Shown: positions 4,520-7,498 of the stretch, one piece after another | Layout of the letters: each line of letters starts with the position of its first letter | Position numbering within the stretch: position 1 is the stretch's first letter | Source: Candidatus Nitrosopumilus sp. | Lineage (GTDB): Archaea > Thermoproteota > Nitrososphaeria > Nitrososphaerales > Nitrosopumilaceae | Assembly (NCBI GenBank): GCA_018657375.1 | Contig: JABHXI010000090.1 | Location: forward strand, 1 to 7,498 | Length of the DNA stretch: 7,498 bases | Direction of reading: 5' to 3' | Position numbers and translations under genes: made by a program | The notes under the pieces: model-generated | Told to the model about the DNA's origin: nothing | The model's input: the letters and a program-made list of their open reading frames with translations, nothing else | Database searches by the model: none

Positions 4520-5772
4520 GATAAACCCTTTTTGCCAATATCGGTTCGGCAATATTTTTTAGACCAGATAATTTGTTCAGTTGCAGAATAAGCATTGCTT
4601 ATTGCAGAATTCAAAGAATCACCCAACGAAGTAACTCCCAAAACACGCCCACCATTAGAAAAAATTCTTCCGTCAGATTTTTTGGTTCCAGCATGAAAAA
4701 CATGAGTGGTGTTGGAAATAGAATCAAATCCAGTGATTTCGTCATTTGTAGGGTATGAATCAGGATATCCAGCAGATGCTAAAACAACACACACAGCAAA
4801 CTGATCTTTCCAAGAAAGTAAAGGCATAGAAGACAATGTACCGTCAACACTTGCAACAAAGTAATCATACAAATCAAAATCCATTCTCATCGTAATTGGT
4901 TGACATTCAGGATCACCCATGCGAACGTTATATTCTAAAACATATGGCACACCATCTTTAAGCATGATTCCAGCATACAAAAATCCCTTAAACGGAATTC
5001 CTTCACTTTTCATGGCACGGATAGTTTTTTCAATTACTTCCTCTTGAATTTTTTTTGCCAATGTGTCAGTAATGATAGGAGTTGGAGAATACGCACCCAT
5101 TCCACCAGTATTGGCACCTTTATCATCATCAAAAATTCTCTTGTGGTCCTGACTAGATGCCATCGGAATTGCCACATCGCCGTCAGATATTGCGATGTAA
5201 GAAGCCTCAATACCGTCAATTCTTTCTTCAACAATAATTTTATTCCCAGCGTTGCCAAATGTTTTTTTTACCAAAATTGTCTGTATAGCAGAAATGGCCT
5301 CGTCCTTATTGTTGCAAACAATTACTCCTTTTCCAGCAGCCAATCCGTCTGCTTTTACTACAACATCGTAGTCAATAGATTTTACATGGTCTTCTGCTTT
5401 TTGAGGATCATCAAATATTTCAAATCTGGCAGTAGGAATATCATTTCGCTTCATAAAATTTTTTGCCCAGATCTTGCTAGATTCAAGTTGTGCAGCTGCT
5501 TGTGAGGGTCCAAAGACTCTGAGATTTAATTCATTGAATTTATCAACAATTCCAGCAGCCAGTGGATCTTCAGGTCCAACTACAGTAAAGCAATTATTTT
5601 TTTGTGCAAATTCAGATAATTTGTCCAAATCATCAACATCAATAGGAACATTGTTTTCAGTGCCACCATTACCAGGTGCAGTGAAAACAGTTTCAACTTT
5701 ACTGCTTTGAGATAGCTTCCATGACAATGCATGTTCTCGTCCACCAGAGCCAATTACAAGAATATTTACCAA
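4504..5772 (-). CDS. purD: Phosphoribosylamine-glycine ligase (GAR synthetase)
   Basis: Second step of purine synthesis: an ATP-grasp ligase that joins glycine to 5-phosphoribosylamine, giving glycinamide ribonucleotide, the substrate of PurN. The 422 residues are the usual length. The N-terminal domain has GSGGREHAL (8-16), TAPGN (31-35) and VVGPEDPLAAG (64-74). The ATP-grasp domain has KADGLAAGKGV (140-150), QDHKRIFDDDKGANTGGMGA (208-227) and the metal-binding EYNVRMGDPECQ (280-291). The C-terminal domain has the FHAGT and GGRVLGV motifs. Nothing key is missing. The start is TTG: the frame upstream meets TGA within four codons, and the protein begins VNILVIGSGGREHAL, the normal N-terminus. 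A TATA box lies 25 bases upstream and there is no Shine-Dalgarno sequence, so it is probably leaderless. The gene diverges from ileS and its end overlaps the cyclo-ligase by 16 bases. Confidence 0.97.
   Translation of the reverse strand: MVNILVIGSGGREHALSWKLSQSSKVETVFTAPGNGGTENNVPIDVDDLDKLSEFAQKNNCFTVVGPEDPLAAGIVDKFNELNLRVFGPSQAAAQLESSKIWAKNFMKRNDIPTARFEIFDDPQKAEDHVKSIDYDVVVKADGLAAGKGVIVCNNKDEAISAIQTILVKKTFGNAGNKIIVEERIDGIEASYIAISDGDVAIPMASSQDHKRIFDDDKGANTGGMGAYSPTPIITDTLAKKIQEEVIEKTIRAMKSEGIPFKGFLYAGIMLKDGVPYVLEYNVRMGDPECQPITMRMDFDLYDYFVASVDGTLSSMPLLSWKDQFAVCVVLASAGYPDSYPTNDEITGFDSISNTTHVFHAGTKKSDGRIFSNGGRVLGVTSLGDSLNSAISNAYSATEQIIWSKKYCRTDIGKKGLSYFSD
4532..4560 (+). terminator. Hairpin plus T-tract after the folD/cyclo-ligase unit
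   Basis: TTGCC (4532-4536) pairs with GGCAA (4548-4552) around an 11-base loop, and is followed by TATTTTTT. It starts 13 bases after the cyclo-ligase stop and has the shape of an intrinsic terminator, though the stem is only five pairs. It lies inside the 3' coding end of purD on the other strand, so its bases also encode part of the purD C-terminus. Confidence 0.42.
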
Positions 5773-5793
5773 TAAAAAATATCAGTTACTCAA

Positions 5794-5801
5794 TTATATA
5801 T
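5794..5801 (-). promoter_or_regulatory. TATA box of purD
   Basis: On the minus strand this reads ATATATAA, centred about 25 bases before the TTG start. It is the clearest support that purD is leaderless and truly starts at TTG 5772. It shares the 84-base gap with the ileS promoter. Confidence 0.5.
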
Positions 5802-5825
5802 TCCAATTCTCAAATAATCTGTTTC

Positions 5826-5833
5826 TTTATAAT
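5826..5833 (+). promoter_or_regulatory. TATA box of ileS
   Basis: TTTATAAT centred 27 bases before ATG 5857, with no Shine-Dalgarno sequence. It is back to back with the purD box, the two centres being about 32 bases apart, so binding of basal factors at one could affect the other. Confidence 0.5.
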
Positions 5834-5856
5834 GCCATACACACATCAAAATCCAG

Positions 5857-7498
5857 ATGGAGTTAAATTCAAAATTTGATGCAAAAGCAATAGAATCAGA
5901 AACTAAAGAATATATCAAATCCATAGATATTGAAAAATTAATTTTTGCATCAGATAAACCTGAAAAAATCAGGTTCATCGAAGGACCTCCAACAATGAAT
6001 GGAATTCCACACGCAGGTCATCTCAGAGGTAGGGTAATGAAGGATTTATGGTATAGATTTAACACATTACAAGGTAAAAAAATTGAATTTAATGGCGGAT
6101 GGGACACACAAGGGCTACCAGTAGAATTACAAGTTGAAAAAGAATTAGGAGTTTCAGGTGGAAAAACAGAAGCCATCAAAGAATTCGGAGTAGAAAGAAT
6201 TGTTTCAGAATGTAAAAAAGTTGTAGAAAAATTCAACAAAACTTGGGTCGAAGTAGACGATTTACTCGGAATGTCATTTAATCATAAAAAAGCATACTGG
6301 ACATTCAAAGATGAATTTATAGAAAGAGAATGGCAGGTACTCAAAAAAGCATATGAAAATAAAATTTTAGAAGAAGACTTTACAGTTATTGCATATTGTC
6401 CAAGCTGTCAAACATCATTAAGTCATGCAGAAGTTAATCAAGGATATGAAGAAGTCAAGGATCCATCATTATACTACAAAGTAAAGTTAGTGAACGAAGA
6501 TGCATTTTTGGTTGTATGGACTACAATGCCATTTACACTCGTTACAGATGCAATGGTCGGGTTAAATCCAAAAGAAGATTACGCATATGTCAAAGTCGAA
6601 AATGAAACATGGGTGATAGGAAAAACAAGATTAGAGGAGTTAATGTTAGAACTAAAAATTGAAAAATATGAAATTAAAAAAACAGTAAAAGGTTCTGAAT
6701 TTGAAGGAAAAAAATACATTCACCCGCTGTTAGATTTAATTCCGGAGTTAAAGGAATACTCAAAATTAGACAATTATCATGTTGCAGTGTCAGAGTCATT
6801 TGTAGACGCAAGTACAGGTAGTGGATTAGTGCACTTGTCACCAGCAAACGGAGAAGAAGACATCAAAATTGCAAGTAAAAGAAAAGTAAAAATTTTTAGT
6901 CCGATAAATGATGAAGTGAAATTCACCAGTCAGGCAGGAAAATACGAGGGTATGTTTGTCAGGGATGCAGATAGAACAATCGTCGAGGATCTAAAAGAAT
7001 GCAAAGCATTAGTCAAAATTGGAAAAATAAAACACAAGTATCCACTTTGCTGGAGATCACATCACCCAATCGTATGGCTGGCAAGAAGAGGTTGGTTTTA
7101 CAAATTAGATAGACTAGGGAATAAAGCAATAGAGGCCGCAGAAAGCGTAGAATACTTTTTTGAACAACCAAAAAATAGATTTTTGGGAATCATTAAAGAA
7201 AGACACCCATGGTGCATTTCACGAGAAAGAATTTGGGGCTGCCCATTACCTGTATGGAATTGTGAGGATTGTGGCGAAAAAAATTGGTTTTTTACAAGAA
7301 AAGAGATTGTGGATTCTGCAGATAAATTACCAGATGGACCAGACTTTGAATTACATAGGCCATGGATTGACAACATAACAATAAAATGTAAAAAATGCAG
7401 CAGCGTTAAAACAAAAAGAGAAGAATATGTTTTAGACACATGGCACAATAGTGGTGCGGCACCATATGCATCATTAACAAATGAAGAATATGAAAAAG
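5857..7498 (+). CDS. ileS: Isoleucyl-tRNA synthetase, N-terminal 547 residues (runs off the window)
   Basis: Class Ia cytosolic synthetase that charges tRNA-Ile. The window holds 547 codons of a protein usually near 1000 residues; the KMSKS loop and anticodon-binding domain lie beyond the edge. Visible are the HIGH-type motif in PTMNGIPHAGH (45-55), GWDTQGLPVELQVEKELG (81-98), CPSC (181-184), the CP1 editing domain with WTTMPFT (221-227) and GSGLVHLSPANGEED (321-335), CWRSHHPIVWL (398-408), WCISRERIWGCPLPVW (452-467), zinc-type Cys pairs CEDC (469-472) and CKKC (511-514), and LDTWHNSGAAPYAS (526-539). 'GWDTQG' and 'TWHNSG' replace the usual GWDCHG and VWFDSG, a pattern I associate with crenarchaeal-type IleRS. 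The start is ATG: an in-frame TAA at 5830-5832 with no other start codon after it fixes this choice. It is cut by the window, not by a stop. Confidence 0.96.
   Translation, partial: MELNSKFDAKAIESETKEYIKSIDIEKLIFASDKPEKIRFIEGPPTMNGIPHAGHLRGRVMKDLWYRFNTLQGKKIEFNGGWDTQGLPVELQVEKELGVSGGKTEAIKEFGVERIVSECKKVVEKFNKTWVEVDDLLGMSFNHKKAYWTFKDEFIEREWQVLKKAYENKILEEDFTVIAYCPSCQTSLSHAEVNQGYEEVKDPSLYYKVKLVNEDAFLVVWTTMPFTLVTDAMVGLNPKEDYAYVKVENETWVIGKTRLEELMLELKIEKYEIKKTVKGSEFEGKKYIHPLLDLIPELKEYSKLDNYHVAVSESFVDASTGSGLVHLSPANGEEDIKIASKRKVKIFSPINDEVKFTSQAGKYEGMFVRDADRTIVEDLKECKALVKIGKIKHKYPLCWRSHHPIVWLARRGWFYKLDRLGNKAIEAAESVEYFFEQPKNRFLGIIKERHPWCISRERIWGCPLPVWNCEDCGEKNWFFTRKEIVDSADKLPDGPDFELHRPWIDNITIKCKKCSSVKTKREEYVLDTWHNSGAAPYASLTNEEYEK

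Noticed and set aside
5044..5505. 153-residue plus-strand frame opposite purD
   Set aside because: Antisense shadow of purD, which has every expected motif; the shadow is Cys- and Phe-rich with no recognisable domain.
5832..5879. 15-codon frame upstream of and overlapping the start of ileS, as a possible leader peptide
   Set aside because: The ATG lies in the TATA box of ileS, before the probable transcription start, and there is no run of Ile codons.
1..7498. Mobile elements, CRISPR arrays, attachment sites, tRNA or rRNA genes
   Set aside because: I looked for transposase frames, terminal inverted repeats, spaced direct repeats and tRNA cores and saw none.

Overview
The window looks like a piece of an ammonia-oxidising archaeon of the Nitrosopumilus type (Thaumarchaeota/Nitrososphaerota). 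The evidence is an AT-rich genome, archaeal TATA-like boxes about 25 bases in front of many start codons with little or no Shine-Dalgarno sequence, a crenarchaeal-type isoleucyl-tRNA synthetase ('GWDTQG' and 'TWHNSG' signatures), and a small Cys/His-rich protein of a kind common in this phylum. The species cannot be named from the sequence alone.

Left part (1-752): a short zinc-finger-like protein (38-274), a tiny lysine-rich reading frame (326-469), then about 280 bases with no protein gene. This stretch holds a compact GC-rich island (about 611-707; 47 of 97 bases G/C, against 25 of 130 just upstream) that folds on the plus strand into a closed, branched RNA of four helices. I read it as an unassigned structured non-coding RNA. 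It is the most novel item here.

Middle (753-5772): a minus-strand metallo-beta-lactamase/beta-CASP nuclease, then a purine and one-carbon cluster: purN (+), folD (+), 5-formyltetrahydrofolate cyclo-ligase (+, overlapping folD) and purD (-). PurD makes glycinamide ribonucleotide, and PurN formylates it with 10-formyl-tetrahydrofolate. FolD makes that cofactor, and the cyclo-ligase returns stranded 5-formyl-tetrahydrofolate to the pool. Between purN and folD, on the minus strand, sits a two-gene unit: an ABM-domain protein followed two bases later by a small cupin.

Right end (5857-7498): the first 547 codons of ileS, running off the window and divergent from purD.

The layout is very compact. 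Convergent neighbours overlap by 4 bases (purN/cupin) and 16 bases (cyclo-ligase/purD). Five genes have no ATG or GTG available at the proper N-terminus and appear to start with TTG. I see no mobile element, CRISPR array, tRNA or rRNA.
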